From positions 1-41,521 of the forward strand of contig CANPTH010000037.1 in assembly GCA_947576945.1 (NCBI GenBank): a stretch of 41,521 nt of DNA. The letters run 5' to 3'. Shown piece after piece: positions 17,164-25,568 of the stretch (within the stretch, counting starts at the first letter, position 1; the number at the start of each line of letters is the position of its first letter). A program made the translations under genes and the position numbers. The DNA comes from an uncultured Lachnospiraceae bacterium (GTDB taxonomy: Bacteria; Bacillota; Clostridia; Lachnospirales; Lachnospiraceae). The notes below the pieces were generated by a model. That model saw nothing but the letters and a program-made list of their open reading frames with translations. It had not been told where the DNA came from and ran no database searches.

Positions 17164-20100
17164 ATGAAGATAACATTTGACAATAATAACACAAATCAAA
17201 ATGTAGACAAGGTGACGACAACTCCATATCGGGATACCCGCACGGAGAAGACCTCTCAGGCGGGTGCATTTGCATTAGACATTTCTGGCACAGTTATGGA
17301 TAACACGGCTTACAAGGGTCAGGGAAAGACCGCAGAAGAGGTTATGCAGGATGCAGGGCAGACAGACGTTGCCGTGCAGAGAGACTATATGACAGTGATG
17401 TCTAATACTATGTCCGAAGAAGACTACAACCGGATGATGGAAGACGGGTGTCATGTGGGAGATATGGACATAGAGGAAGTCGTTACGATTGTTGACAAGA
17501 TCAAGGCGGAACTGATCAAGAGTGGTACGCAGGTAGTGGGGTACACCGATCAGATAGATGCGGACACACTGCGGGAGATCACGGGAAGTGAAGCTTTTGC
17601 GAGAGAACTGAGCAGACAGTTCCGGAAGCAGGATATCCCGTTGACAGAGGAGAATGTCCGGAATGCAAAGAAAGCCTATGATAAGGCGACGGAGCTTCGG
17701 GAGCTGACAGACGGCGCGGCCAAATACATGGTGGAGAACCAGATGGAACCTACCATCGATAATCTGTACCGGGCGGGCTACAGTTCTACCGCGGACGGCA
17801 GCAGACAGGGCCGCGGCTATTATGCAGACAGCGCCGGATACTATGCGAGAAAAGCGGAAGACTTTAACTGGCAGCAGCTGCGTCCGCAGATGGAGAGAGT
17901 TTTAGAGGAGGCCGGGCTGGAAGTCAACGACAAGACGCTTGGTGATGCCCAGTGGCTGATCGAGAAAGGGATTCCACTGACGCCGGATTCCGTGGCAGCA
18001 TTTTATAAGCTGGATACATTGACGCTTCCGCAGGACGAGAGGCAGATTCTGTCGGCGGTGGCGTCGGCCATAGCGGACGGCAGGGGGGCAGGAGCGGCCA
18101 ATCTGGCGGATGGCAGGAGCAATCTGGAGAAGGCGGCCGAGTATATAGAGAGATTTGACAGCATTCCGGATGAGGCGGTTGACCGGACGGAAGCGGCAGG
18201 CAAAGAAGTGACACTGGTGAATTTGGAGAAGGCAGCTGAGGAGATCACCGCAGGAAATGGATCTGCTGCGACGGCTTCGACAGAAACATCTGATGGGAAC
18301 AGAGGCGATACCGTGGTGGAGATCCCGGAGAATATTACGGCCAGACGTCAGCTGGAAGAGATCCGGTTGATGATGACGGTGGAAGTGAACCGGAAACTGT
18401 TAGGAAGCGGATACGCAATAGATACTACGGAACTGGAGCAATTGGTGAATGCCCTGCGGCAGCTGGAGCAGAGGCAGCAGAGGCTTTTGTTCGGGGAGAC
18501 GGATCCGGAGAGAGCGGCAGAGAAGGCGGCGCTTTATAACGAGACCAGGAGTAAGGTAGAGGAACTTCCTTATCTGCCCATTGCCATTGCAGGCAGATTC
18601 CGGATAACCGATGAAGATTTCACCTTAAATCAGGTACATATTTCCGGTACCGCTTTACGCAGTCAGTACGACGAAGCAAAAGAACGGTATGAAACCTGGA
18701 TGACGAATACCAGAGCGGATCTGGGAGATTCCATGCAGAAGGCATTCCGAAATGTGGACAGTATCCTGGAGGATCTGGGGATGGAGACCAGCGAGGAGAA
18801 CCGCCGTGCAGTCCGGATCCTGGGCTATAACCGGATGGAACTGTCACGTGAGAATGTGGAGACGGTAAGGGCTACCGATATGGAACTGCAGCGGGTGGTG
18901 GATAAGATGACGCCGGCGGCAGTGCTGCAGACGATTCGTGACGGGAAGAACCCGCTTGAGATGACGCTGCCGGAGTTGGATGCCTATCTGGATTCCATAC
19001 CATACGGAAAAGAACAGGAAATTGAGAAGTTCAGTAAATTTTTATATAAATTAGATAAGAATAAAGCGATCACGGAAGAGGAGCGTACGGCTTATATCGG
19101 TATTTACCGTATGCTGCGGCAGTTTGAAAAGACGGATAACGCGGGAGTGGGAGCGCTTATCAATATAGGAGCGGAAGTCTCTTTCAAGAATATGCTCAGT
19201 GCGGTGCGCAGCCAGAAGCGGGCAGGCATGGACTTTATGGTGGATGATGCTTTTGCCGGGCTGGAGGCCATTGAGAAGGGTATATCCATCACGAAGCAGA
19301 TCGAAACCGGATTCCCTAAGTTCTATCGGGATATCGTGGGAAATATCGCGGACCGGATGGCGAAGCAGGATGCTGCCACTCAGAAAGAATATCAGAAGGA
19401 ACAGATGCAGGAGTGCCGGAAGGCGTGCGAGGTAGAGGACGCCGTGGTGGAAGAACTGCTGCATAATAAGCAGCCGGTGACGATCAACAATCTGGCGGCG
19501 GCTGACAGGCTGATGAACAGCCGGGGCGGCGTTTACAGAAAGTTGGATGATTACACCACACCGGAGAAGAGGGGCAAAGTCAAACAGGCTCTTTCTCATC
19601 TGCACGAGGCGCTGACTGATAAGGACAGCGCGCAGGAAGCCTACGAGGAATTACAGCAGGTATACGATGAAGTGCTGGAGGAGGCGCGTTACAGCCCGGG
19701 CATGAACTATGTTGACCTGAAAACAATGCAGAGCTGTTATAAGCAGCTTGCGCTGGCCGGCAATCTGGCGAAGGAAGAGAATTACCAGATCCCGGTGGAG
19801 ATCAACGGTGAGACAACGGCTATCCACCTGCGGGTATTACATGATAAGACAGAAGGCGGCAAGGTGAAAGCGACCTTTGAGACGGAGAATCACGGCAAGG
19901 TTGCGGCGGAATTCAGTATCAGGGGCGGTAAGGTTACCGGCTATATCGCCTGCTCTACGGCGGAGGGAACCGAGATTGTACGGGATAGGAGCGAAAGCCT
20001 GCAGAAGAACCTGCAGAGGCTCTTTTCCGGGAAAAAGGACGGACCGGAACCTGGCCATATAGGCGTGGTACACAGCAGTGATCTGGATCTGAACGCTTTT

Positions 20101-20193
20101 GAGGCGGAAGGACTGCAGGAAGAATCTGCATCGGTGCAGACGGCGGATCTGTATCAGATCGCAAAGACGTTTATTACGGTCATTACAGAATAA
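17164..20193 (+). CDS. DUF6240-like flagellar-locus protein, possible FliK-type C-terminus
   Basis: This is a 1009-aa protein, mostly helical and charged, with no signal peptide and no membrane segments. It looks like the DUF6240 proteins found in Lachnospiraceae flagellar loci. Near the C-terminus (about residues 875-955) an all-beta stretch, IPVEINGETTAIHLRVLHD then KVKATFETENHGKVAAEFSIRGGKVTGYI, followed by a helix, resembles the C-terminal domain of FliK hook-length control proteins; that link is my inference. ATG 17164 has SD GGAGTGAG. It has a sigma-28 promoter 57 nt upstream and lies between two flagellin genes, with the second flagellin 16 nt downstream. Late expression would fit an export, length-control or filament-associated role. 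Function unproven. Confidence 0.75.
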   Translation: MKITFDNNNTNQNVDKVTTTPYRDTRTEKTSQAGAFALDISGTVMDNTAYKGQGKTAEEVMQDAGQTDVAVQRDYMTVMSNTMSEEDYNRMMEDGCHVGDMDIEEVVTIVDKIKAELIKSGTQVVGYTDQIDADTLREITGSEAFARELSRQFRKQDIPLTEENVRNAKKAYDKATELRELTDGAAKYMVENQMEPTIDNLYRAGYSSTADGSRQGRGYYADSAGYYARKAEDFNWQQLRPQMERVLEEAGLEVNDKTLGDAQWLIEKGIPLTPDSVAAFYKLDTLTLPQDERQILSAVASAIADGRGAGAANLADGRSNLEKAAEYIERFDSIPDEAVDRTEAAGKEVTLVNLEKAAEEITAGNGSAATASTETSDGNRGDTVVEIPENITARRQLEEIRLMMTVEVNRKLLGSGYAIDTTELEQLVNALRQLEQRQQRLLFGETDPERAAEKAALYNETRSKVEELPYLPIAIAGRFRITDEDFTLNQVHISGTALRSQYDEAKERYETWMTNTRADLGDSMQKAFRNVDSILEDLGMETSEENRRAVRILGYNRMELSRENVETVRATDMELQRVVDKMTPAAVLQTIRDGKNPLEMTLPELDAYLDSIPYGKEQEIEKFSKFLYKLDKNKAITEEERTAYIGIYRMLRQFEKTDNAGVGALINIGAEVSFKNMLSAVRSQKRAGMDFMVDDAFAGLEAIEKGISITKQIETGFPKFYRDIVGNIADRMAKQDAATQKEYQKEQMQECRKACEVEDAVVEELLHNKQPVTINNLAAADRLMNSRGGVYRKLDDYTTPEKRGKVKQALSHLHEALTDKDSAQEAYEELQQVYDEVLEEARYSPGMNYVDLKTMQSCYKQLALAGNLAKEENYQIPVEINGETTAIHLRVLHDKTEGGKVKATFETENHGKVAAEFSIRGGKVTGYIACSTAEGTEIVRDRSESLQKNLQRLFSGKKDGPEPGHIGVVHSSDLDLNAFEAEGLQEESASVQTADLYQIAKTFITVITE

Positions 20194-20209
20194 CAGGAGG
20201 AATTTAATT

Positions 20210-21388
20210 ATGAAGATCAGTTATAACGCGGCGGCGATGCGCGCCAACAATGCATTGAATAAATCGGATAAGAGGCTGACTACTTCCCTCAAAAGATTAT
20301 CATCCGGTTTAAAGGTTACAGCGGCGAAGGAAAACCCGTCCGGTTATGCCATCGGACGCAGGATGAATGCGCAGATTGAAGGTGTGTCTGTGGCGACGCA
20401 GAGTGCAAATAACGGTATTTCCATTATCGAGACGGCGGACGGCGCTTTATCGGAAGTACATGATATGCTGCAGAGAATGAATGAGCTGGCAGTTAAGGGG
20501 GCAACAGGAACGCTTACTTCGGTGGACAGGGACACACTGAATAAGGAGTTGAAGCAGCTGAAAGAAGAAGTGAGCCGGATTGCCAATGATACGGAATTTA
20601 ACGGGCAGCCGCTTCTGGACGGTAGTTTTGACCTGAAAGGTTATACCAATAGTCAGACGGTTAATGTGGACTATTATGTGGATGAAGCGCTGGCGAAGGA
20701 ATATACGATCAATGCATTGGAAGTTGTCTATAACGATGACGGAACGATAGACCTGGATCAGACGAAGGCGACTTTCCAGCCGGGGCCGGAATTCCCGAAG
20801 GGCGCAGAGATTGTGGAAGCAGGTCAGGATAAAATAACGATTAAGGCGGGGCAGAATTTTGAATTGACGCTCTCGGTTAAGCCGGATCCGGTGACGGATG
20901 CAAACGGCAACATTACGGGTTATAATCCTGTAGATTGTATTCCAAAGGATGCAAATGGCAATGCGATGGCTTTAAAGGTTGATCTCACAAGGGTCGGGGC
21001 AATGGATACACAGATTGGCGCTAACGAGGGCCAGCAGCTGGAAATCCGTATTCCTACGATTTCTCTGAGTCATCTTGGGATTGAGCAGACGGAAGTAACG
21101 ACCCAGGAAAGCAGCAGCGATGCGATCACGGAGATCAAGGGAGCAGTCGAGTATGTATCAGACGTGAGAAGCCGGCTGGGCGCTTACCAGAATCGGTTGG
21201 AGCATACGATCAGCAGTCTGGATATTACGAAGGAGAATATGACAGCCTCCTATTCCCGTATTATGGATGTGGACATGGCGGAAGAGATGACCAATTATAC
21301 GACGGAGCAGGTAATTTCGCAGGCATCTGTGTCCATGCTGGCACAGGCGAATGAGAGACCGTCTCAGGTGCTGCAGTTGCTCCAATAA
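20210..21388 (+). CDS. Flagellin, standard size
   Basis: This is a 392-aa flagellin. The N-terminal D0/D1 contains NNALNKSDKRLTTSLKRLSS and ETADGALSEVHDMLQRMNEL. The C-terminal D1/D0 contains RLGAYQNRLEHTISSLDI and VSMLAQANERPSQVLQLLQ. The central about 180 residues are a compact variable domain unrelated to that of the larger flagellin at 14904. The true start is ATG 20210, with AGGAGG at 20195-20200; the frame is also open upstream inside the previous gene, but that stretch is not flagellin. It is probably co-transcribed with the DUF6240-like gene (16-nt gap). Two flagellins with different surface domains imply a mixed or switchable filament. Confidence 0.95.
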   Translation: MKISYNAAAMRANNALNKSDKRLTTSLKRLSSGLKVTAAKENPSGYAIGRRMNAQIEGVSVATQSANNGISIIETADGALSEVHDMLQRMNELAVKGATGTLTSVDRDTLNKELKQLKEEVSRIANDTEFNGQPLLDGSFDLKGYTNSQTVNVDYYVDEALAKEYTINALEVVYNDDGTIDLDQTKATFQPGPEFPKGAEIVEAGQDKITIKAGQNFELTLSVKPDPVTDANGNITGYNPVDCIPKDANGNAMALKVDLTRVGAMDTQIGANEGQQLEIRIPTISLSHLGIEQTEVTTQESSSDAITEIKGAVEYVSDVRSRLGAYQNRLEHTISSLDITKENMTASYSRIMDVDMAEEMTNYTTEQVISQASVSMLAQANERPSQVLQLLQ

Positions 21389-21398
21389 TAAGAGATGA

Positions 21399-21439
21399 AG
21401 ATCTGCTCAGGTCATAAAGAACATGACCTGAGTAGATCT
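21399..21439 (+). terminator. Long inverted repeat after the second flagellin
   Basis: A 17-bp stem (21399-21415 with 21423-21439, one G-T pair) has a 7-nt AAAGAAC loop and starts 11 nt after the flagellin stop. It has no T-tract, so it may protect the flagellin mRNA 3' end or reduce read-through into fliS. Confidence 0.5.
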
Positions 21440-21510
21440 AAGCCATTTATGGAAGAAGAGTGGAAAGACTGTATTAAGTATAGAACAGTAAAGCAAGAAG
21501 GGGTTATGGT

Positions 21511-21987
21511 ATGACCAGAGAATTAAAGCAGGAATTTACTTTGAGGATCACGCAGGCGAATAAGACGCAGCTGATTACGATCCTTTATGAGATGGCGCTT
21601 CTGTATGTCGATGAGGCTGAGGAAGCGCTGAAGGCAGATGATAAAGCGGCATTTAAAGGTGCGGTGCGGAAGATCAGGGGCTGCATGAATGAGCTGACAT
21701 CCTCCCTGCATCTTGAATATGAACTGGCACAGAATCTGCTGCAGCTTTACCTCTATGTGAACAGGGAGCTGGTGAAGGCTTCTGCGCATTTTGACAGGGA
21801 GAATCTGGAGCATGTTCGTTCGGTGATTGGAGAGCTGCATAAAGCGTATCGGCAGATCGAGGATCAGGACAGGTCAGGGCCTGTCATGGGCAATGCACAG
21901 ACGGTTTACGCGGGGATGACTTATGGAAGGAATACCCTGCTGGAGAATGTGGCAGATCCGGCAGCAAACAGAGGGTTCTGTGTGTGA
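21511..21987 (+). CDS. fliS: Flagellar export chaperone FliS
   Basis: This is a 158-aa, mostly helical protein of FliS type. FliS binds the C-terminal D0 helix of flagellin in the cytoplasm and prevents premature polymerisation. Family features are the N-terminal ITQANKTQLITILYEMALLYVDEAE, a central ELTSSLHLEYELAQNLLQLYLYVNRELVKA and ENLEHVRSVIGELHKAY. The C-terminal 35 residues are extended and less typical. ATG 21511 follows AAGGGG. It lies directly after the flagellin with which it would act and is followed by a strong terminator at 22022-22065. Confidence 0.88.
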   Translation: MTRELKQEFTLRITQANKTQLITILYEMALLYVDEAEEALKADDKAAFKGAVRKIRGCMNELTSSLHLEYELAQNLLQLYLYVNRELVKASAHFDRENLEHVRSVIGELHKAYRQIEDQDRSGPVMGNAQTVYAGMTYGRNTLLENVADPAANRGFCV

Positions 21988-22021
21988 TCTGTACTGGAGT
22001 ATGTTATCAGAAGAATAAGGG

Positions 22022-22065
22022 AATCCCGGAAGTGCCGACAGGAAACAGGCACTCCGGGATTTTTT
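22022..22065 (+). terminator. Intrinsic terminator between fliS and DUF2508
   Basis: AATCCCGG/CCGGGATT and AGTGCC/GGCACT are stacked with a single bulged A between them, followed by six T (22060-22065). It closes the flagellar cluster and lies between convergent genes. Confidence 0.85.
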
Positions 22066-22068
22066 CGA

Positions 22069-22359
22069 TTATGAGAACAGTGTCAGCGAGCGGTACATTT
22101 CTCCCTGTTTGTGTTCGGGGACCAGTTCCATTGCAGCGGCCTGTTCCAATAAGTATTTATAGCGTTTTAGAACAGCATTCACTTCATAGATGTAACAGTC
22201 GATCAGATCCGGGTCGGTTACATTATCGAAATTTGAGTAAGCAATCTCCAGCGCAAACCGGGACTGCGCCAGTTCTTCCTGAAGGGTCATCCGATGATCG
22301 TCGACAATTGAATTACTGTCCGCCGGGATGGATGGTGGTTGACGAAAGAGTACTCTCAT
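22069..22359 (-). CDS. DUF2508 (YaaL-like) small protein
   Basis: This is a 96-aa protein. Its core, LAQSRFALEIAYSNFDNVTDPDLIDCYIYEVNAVLKRYKYLLEQA, is the DUF2508 signature. The function is unknown; the family usually sits next to recR and bofA on the same strand. Here it is on the minus strand, divergent from bofA (196-nt spacer), and recR is absent. An SD-like AGGCAGGAT precedes the ATG at 22359. The N-terminal 30 residues are polar and not conserved. Its 3' end meets the terminator at 22022-22065. Confidence 0.8.
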   Translation of the reverse strand: MRVLFRQPPSIPADSNSIVDDHRMTLQEELAQSRFALEIAYSNFDNVTDPDLIDCYIYEVNAVLKRYKYLLEQAAAMELVPEHKQGEMYRSLTLFS

Positions 22360-22557
22360 GAGGATATCCTGCCTTTCTGTTAATTTTGATTTTTTCTGTT
22401 ACCGCTTTTGCCGTGTGCATATCATATCAGCCTGCTTTTACTAAAGTATAGGTAATAATTGGAAAAATATTCATGTAATTTCCAGAACCTGCCATGCATA
22501 TATAACATTAAGAACCTTCAGGGCAGTTCATTAACTATAGAAAGGATGGGAAATTGA

Positions 22558-22830
22558 ATGCAGAATATAAATGGAATGCTGGCAATATCAGGAGTGTGTC
22601 TGATCGTGTTGATCATTGGGGCGCTGGGCAGGAAGGTGGAGTGGCTGGTCAATTTTATCCTGCGTGCAGTGATGGGGACGGCAGGCATTTATTTTGTGAA
22701 TTATTTTTTAGAATCACAGCAGTTATCTTTTGCGGTGGGTATTAATCCGCTGACAGTTTTGACATCCGGATTCCTTGGATTTCCGGGGGTTGTAGTGCTT
22801 TACGGGATTCATTTCTTCAAAATGTTGTAG
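22558..22830 (+). CDS. bofA: Pro-sigma-K processing inhibitor BofA-family protein
   Basis: This is a 90-aa, very hydrophobic protein with two or three membrane segments (about residues 8-25, 32-52 and 65-85). Its C-terminal half, VGINPLTVLTSGFLGFPGVVVLYGIHFF, carries the BofA hallmark NP...GxLGxPGvvLLY. In Bacillus, BofA blocks the SpoIVFB protease in the forespore membrane until sigma-K is needed, so the gene suggests a spore-forming lineage. ATG 22558 follows AAAGGATGGG. A small CACAAA/TTTTGTG dyad follows the stop (about 22835-22855). Confidence 0.85.
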   Translation: MQNINGMLAISGVCLIVLIIGALGRKVEWLVNFILRAVMGTAGIYFVNYFLESQQLSFAVGINPLTVLTSGFLGFPGVVVLYGIHFFKML

Positions 22831-22866
22831 TATTTTCACAAAATTACTTTTTGTGCAAAATATAAC

Positions 22867-22895
22867 TGGACAAGTAGTTCATATATGAGTATAAT
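22867..22895 (+). promoter_or_regulatory. Sigma-A promoter of the tad operon
   Basis: TGGACA (22867-22872), exactly 17 bp, then a perfect TATAAT (22890-22895). Transcription would start near 22902, leaving a 115-nt leader before the prepilin peptidase. That leader contains a perfect 7-bp hairpin, GTGAAGC-AGG-GCTTCAC (22922-22938). Its left arm can alternatively pair with TTCACA at 22900-22905. Confidence 0.75.
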
Positions 22896-23018
22896 TCAAT
22901 TCACAGCTCAGGAAATTCTATGTGAAGCAGGGCTTCACTCTATTGCCACAGAGGCATCGGGAGTTTCATCCCATATATTTCATTGAGTCAGGTTAGATTA
23001 TGTCAGGGAGGTGTTTTT

Positions 23019-23546
23019 ATTGGACTGAGTTATTATCAATCTTTATTACTTCTTTTACTGCTGCTCGCAGCGGCGGCGGATCTTAAAACAGATCGTATAC
23101 CCAACGGTTTTCTTGTGACCGGTATTATGATTGGGTTGTATGGCAGTCAGTGGTGCGGCCCGGGTCTGCGGTCTTCGTTTGTTTCTATGCTTCTTGCATT
23201 TCTGCTCATGTATCCCCTGTTTAAGATTGGAGGATTGGGAGCCGGTGACATCAAGGTACTTGTCATGACAGGCTGTTTTCTGACGATAAAGGAGTTTCTG
23301 GCAGTACTTGCGGCATCCTTTATGATCGGGGCAGTGATGTCCGTGGCCAAACTGTTTATGGAAGGCAACGGAAGAGAGAGAATGGTCTGTCTGTCAGCTT
23401 ATGCATCGGAGGTATTAAGAAGCGGACGCTGGAAGTTATATGGAGAAGATCTGGAAAAGGATCGGGGCTTGTACCACAGGAACAAGATACATTTTACAAT
23501 TCCGATCCTGTTTGGGACAGCGCTTTGGATAGGAGGATTAATTTGA
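23019..23546 (+). CDS. Prepilin peptidase, A24 family (TadV/CpaA-like)
   Basis: This is a small integral-membrane aspartic protease that would cleave Flp-type prepilins. It has five or six membrane segments and the two catalytic aspartates: D21 in AADLKTDRIPN and D77 in GGLGAGDIKVL (numbered from codon 23019). The strong SD GGGAGGT (23006-23012) points to ATT at 23019 as the start, which is non-canonical. The nearest usable start upstream, TTG 22983, has no SD and would add 12 polar residues before the first membrane helix. This is the first gene of a tad cluster behind the promoter at 22867-22895. Its stop overlaps the next start (TTG/TGA). Confidence 0.8.
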   Translation: MGLSYYQSLLLLLLLLAAAADLKTDRIPNGFLVTGIMIGLYGSQWCGPGLRSSFVSMLLAFLLMYPLFKIGGLGAGDIKVLVMTGCFLTIKEFLAVLAASFMIGAVMSVAKLFMEGNGRERMVCLSAYASEVLRSGRWKLYGEDLEKDRGLYHRNKIHFTIPILFGTALWIGGLI

Positions 23547-24604
23547 AGCAGAAGATTTTTGCAATCTGCGATTTGGAAGAGGCATATGCCCTCAGATTGG
23601 CGGAATATATGCTGGAGAAGATCAGAGTTTCGTACGCATTGCATTTATTCACTAAGGTGGAAGAACTGGAGAGATTTATGGAGCAGGAAGAGATAGCGAT
23701 CCTGCTGATTGCTGAAAATGCGTTGGAGCTGCTGCACCTGGAGTATGTCAGACGGCAGGTGGTACAGATGTTTGTGCTGCAGGAAAACGACATTCGGGAA
23801 AAGGACCTGCAGGAAAATGAAATACAGAATAAAGAGGTGCAGATAAGTGAGAATCCGGCATTGTACATCAATAAATTTCAAAACCCGGAAAAAATCGTAT
23901 CCATACTTGTCGAATCGGTGAAGGGATTGACAGACTGGCAGGAAGCAGGGACACAGGTACAGACGGATGTAAAGCTGATTGGTATTTATTCTCCGGTCAA
24001 ACGCTGCCTGCAGACGTCATTTGCTCTGACAATGGGTCAGATACTGGCCAGGGAACAGAGAGTACTGTATTTCAATTTTGAGAATTATTCAGGGTTCGGG
24101 CAGATGCTGGGGCGGGAATTCCTGACGGATGTGACCGACGTGATGTATTATTTCCGCTGTGATAAGGAGAAACTGGCACTGCATCTGCCCACAATCATAC
24201 AGAATATCAATGGGTTGGATTATATACCGCCCATGCAGTCGCAGACAGAGCTGTGGGAGACTGACGGCGGACAGTGGCTGGAACTGTGCAGGAAGATCGC
24301 GCAGATCGGACAGTATGAATACATTATTCTGGATCTGGATGACGGGATGAGCGGGCTGTTTGATCTGCTGCGGGAGTGTTATAAGATTTACACCATCACC
24401 CGGGAAGACAGTTTTGCGGTGGCCAAGTTGAACCAGTATGAACAGATCCTGAAATTTTATGAGCTGGAGGAGATTGCGGATAAGACTGTGAAATGCAGAT
24501 TTCCGGTTTTTAAGGAGGTGCCGGTAAATCTGGAATTAATGACGCATGGAGAGCTGGCGGGATATGTGAAAGCGATCATCAGAGAGGACTTGCATGGAAA
24601 GTAG
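23543..24604 (+). CDS. TadZ/CpaE-like pilus localisation protein, degenerate P-loop
   Basis: This is a 353-aa protein at the TadZ/CpaE position between the prepilin peptidase and the CpaF ATPase. Residues 1 to about 115 form an atypical receiver-like domain with a charged helical extension. From about 145 a MinD/ParA-like fold follows (VKLIGIYSPVKR, then VLYFNFENYSGFG and YEYIILDLDDGMSGLFDLL). The P-loop GKGGxGKT is replaced by YSPVKRCLQTS, so ATP hydrolysis by the usual mechanism is unlikely. The start is TTG 23543, 6 nt after AGGAGG, overlapping the upstream stop, which implies translational coupling. Proteins of this kind place the Tad machine at the pole. Confidence 0.72.
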   Translation: MKQKIFAICDLEEAYALRLAEYMLEKIRVSYALHLFTKVEELERFMEQEEIAILLIAENALELLHLEYVRRQVVQMFVLQENDIREKDLQENEIQNKEVQISENPALYINKFQNPEKIVSILVESVKGLTDWQEAGTQVQTDVKLIGIYSPVKRCLQTSFALTMGQILAREQRVLYFNFENYSGFGQMLGREFLTDVTDVMYYFRCDKEKLALHLPTIIQNINGLDYIPPMQSQTELWETDGGQWLELCRKIAQIGQYEYIILDLDDGMSGLFDLLRECYKIYTITREDSFAVAKLNQYEQILKFYELEEIADKTVKCRFPVFKEVPVNLELMTHGELAGYVKAIIREDLHGK

Positions 24605-25502
24605 GGAAGAACGAAAGAGGAGACTGCGGGAAAAGCTGGTAGAAAGCATCGATTACGCCACAGAGAAATCAGACGAAGAGATACAGGATCTGATCGATGA
24701 TATGCTGACACGGGAGAGTAAGGCGGCCCCGCTTGGCTTAGCGGAGCGGGAACAGCTTAGACGGGAGTTATTCCATGCGATCCGCAAACTGGATGTACTG
24801 CAGGATCTGGTGGATGACGCTCACATTACGGAGATTATGATCAACGGGCCGGAGCACATTTTTGTTGAAAGGGACGGCCGGCTGTATCGGAGTGAGCTTC
24901 GCTTTGAGAGTCAGGAGCAGCTGCACAATGTGATACAGCAGATCGTAGCGGATTGTAACAGAGTGGTCAACGAAGCCTCTCCGATTGTGGATGCGAGACT
25001 GCGGGGCGGAGCACGCGTCAATGTGGTATTAAATCCAGTGGCATTGAACGGCCCGATCGTCACGATCCGTCGATTTCCGGATAAGCCTGTTATGATGGAA
25101 GATCTGATCGCGTATGGTTCCGTAACACGGGAAGTGTGCGAGTGGCTGCAGAAGCTTGTGCAGGCGAAATACAATATTATGATCAGCGGCGGCACAGGAT
25201 CCGGCAAGACGACCTTTTTAAATGCGTTGTCCTGTTACATTCCGACAGAAGAACGGATCATTACGATAGAGGACAGCGCGGAGCTGCAGATACTGGGGCT
25301 GCCTAATCTGGTTCGCATGGAAAAGAGAAATGCCAACGTGGAAGGATGCAGCGAGATAGGCATCAGGGATTTGATCAAAACAAGCCTTCGCATGAGACCG
25401 GATCGGATCATCGGAATATATGGAGCAACCGCCCCTATAATCCCTTATTTTCGGTCTTTATTACAGGGTTTATATAATTCCTGTAGGAAAGCCTCTGTTT
25501 AA
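24594..25502 (+). pseudogene. cpaF: CpaF/TadA secretion ATPase, 3' end cut off by an insertion
   Basis: This is the ATPase that powers Tad pilus assembly. ATG 24594 overlaps the preceding stop by 11 nt. Residues 1 to about 273 are normal: an N-terminal domain with DDAHITEIMINGPEHIFVE, Walker A GGTGSGKTT (199-207), Asp box TIEDSAEL (224-231) and the HIS/Arg region ending RPDRII. At codon 273 (25410-25412) the family motif should continue VGEVRGxEALDML, carrying Walker B. Instead the frame enters foreign DNA (GIYGATAPII...) and stops at 25502. Walker B and the last about 150 residues are therefore missing. The remainder may lie beyond the far end of the element, outside the window. As it stands the pilus motor should be non-functional. 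Confidence 0.85.
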
Positions 25503-25517
25503 AGGCTTTTTAAATGC

Positions 25518-25549
25518 AAAAGACAAGTAACCTGAGTCACTTGCCTTTT
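25518..25549 (-). terminator. Terminator of the recombinase operon
   Basis: CAAGT (25524-25528) pairs with ACTTG (25539-25543), and AAAAG with CTTTT outside a single mismatch. On the minus strand it lies 20 nt beyond the TnpC-like stop and ends in TCTTTTGC. A second hairpin (AAAGCC/GGCTTT, 25488-25509) lies between it and the element end and could block transcription in either direction. Confidence 0.55.
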
Positions 25550-25568
25550 TGTGGTGAAGTTGGAGCCA

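Noticed and set aside
20099..20209. N-terminal extension of the second flagellin
   Set aside because: The frame overlaps the end of the previous gene and encodes no flagellin sequence; ATG 20210 has an excellent SD.
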